Assembly: GCA_041667045.1 (NCBI GenBank)
Contig: JBAYFS010000144.1
Coordinates: 1-6,036 of the forward strand
Reading direction: 5' to 3'
Origin: JAQVSV01 sp041667045
GTDB lineage: Bacteria; Elusimicrobiota; Elusimicrobia; Elusimicrobiales; Elusimicrobiaceae
Length of the DNA: 6,036 nucleotides
Shown here piece after piece: positions 5,818 to 6,036 of this stretch. The position numbers and the translations under genes were made by a program. The notes under the pieces are model-generated. The model made no database searches and had not been told where the DNA came from. It saw only the letters and a list, made by a program, of their open reading frames with translations. The stretch's first letter is position 1. Every line of letters starts with the position of its first letter.

Positions 5818-6036
5818 TTAATTCTCCCTGGCTATCGCGGCGGCAAGCCTGCACGCTGCGGCGTTGGATGGCATTACAATCGCTCCGGCGGCTTCCAGAC
5901 CCCGCGCGACGGTTTCCCGGCATTGGGGATCATTGTCCGTGCCGGTCACAGAGCAGACGACAGACAATGTTTCGTTGTCCGCTTTTATCCGTTTTATCAC
6001 CGGACCCAGTTCGCCCAACGGATTCATATTGGAGCC
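5818..6036 (-). CDS. fdrA: FdrA/AllF/YahF-family protein, C-terminal fragment (cut by window edge)
   Basis: The frame is open from the right edge (GSN before the first Met at 6027) to the TAA at 5820-5818, giving the last 72 residues of a longer gene. CSVTGTDNDPQ followed by GLEAAGAIVMPSNAAACRLAAAIA is the characteristic end of FdrA-like proteins. These resemble the succinyl-CoA synthetase alpha subunit and are about 500 residues or more when complete. The Met at 6027 is internal, not a start: MNPLGELGPVIKRI aligns with the loop that usually reads like HPDPAGPLAPAI. It is the gene directly upstream of DUF1116, the usual fdrA-ylbE or yahF-yahG order. Together they should form a cytoplasmic carbamoyl-transferring complex. 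The symbol is given at family level only; it could equally be a yahF-type paralogue. Confidence 0.87.
   Translation of the reverse strand, partial: GSNMNPLGELGPVIKRIKADNETLSVVCSVTGTDNDPQCRETVARGLEAAGAIVMPSNAAACRLAAAIAREN

Overview
The window is a densely packed bacterial segment with mid-to-high GC coding sequence, AT-rich intergenic gaps and canonical Shine-Dalgarno sites. Nothing in it fixes the species. The signal-peptide SH3 protein fits a diderm, and a FdrA/DUF1116 pair suggests carbamoyl-phosphate-yielding nitrogen catabolism of the kind used under low oxygen. An uncultured, Elusimicrobiota-like anaerobe is possible, but that is only a guess. There are no RNA genes, insertion sequences, CRISPR arrays or phage genes.

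Layout from left to right. Positions 1-26 (minus) hold what looks like the first codons of a gene running off the left edge. A perfect 11-bp hairpin (46-71) separates it from a metal-dependent cyclase-family hydrolase (92-904, minus), whose promoter region carries a perfect 18-bp palindrome. A strong terminator (971-1000) ends a two-gene minus-strand operon: a seven-TM Bax inhibitor-1/YccA-like protein (1485-2210), then a small exported protein with two SH3 domains (1020-1472). This operon is transcribed from a near-consensus promoter (2236-2263). Divergent from it, on the plus strand, is a multidomain regulator with an XRE-type HTH, two PAS domains and a histidine-kinase-like core (2352-3914). 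A receiver-like ORF (4028-4381) follows in the -1 frame. Convergent with these, on the minus strand, are a DUF1116 protein of the AllG/YahG family (4413-5816) and, one base upstream of its start, the C-terminal end of a FdrA/AllF/YahF protein (5818-6036, cut by the window edge).

The most interesting element is the regulator at 2352-4381. The kinase ORF stops inside the final strand of its ATPase-like domain. The missing strand, a linker and a receiver domain continue in the -1 frame, so one extra base near 3911 would give a single protein of about 676 residues: HTH-PAS-PAS-kinase-receiver. By my alignment nearly every phosphotransfer residue is replaced: the His-box His by Ala, the ATP-binding glycine boxes, the receiver acidic pair and the receiver phospho-acceptor Asp by Asn. 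The folds, however, remain recognisable. This suggests a hybrid histidine kinase converted into a non-phosphorylating, PAS-sensing, DNA-binding regulator. It may be split by a real frameshift, by recoding or by a sequencing error.

The FdrA-DUF1116 pair probably acts as a carbamoyltransferase-type complex, with the cyclase as a possible amide or ring hydrolase in related metabolism. That metabolic link is inference from proximity only.
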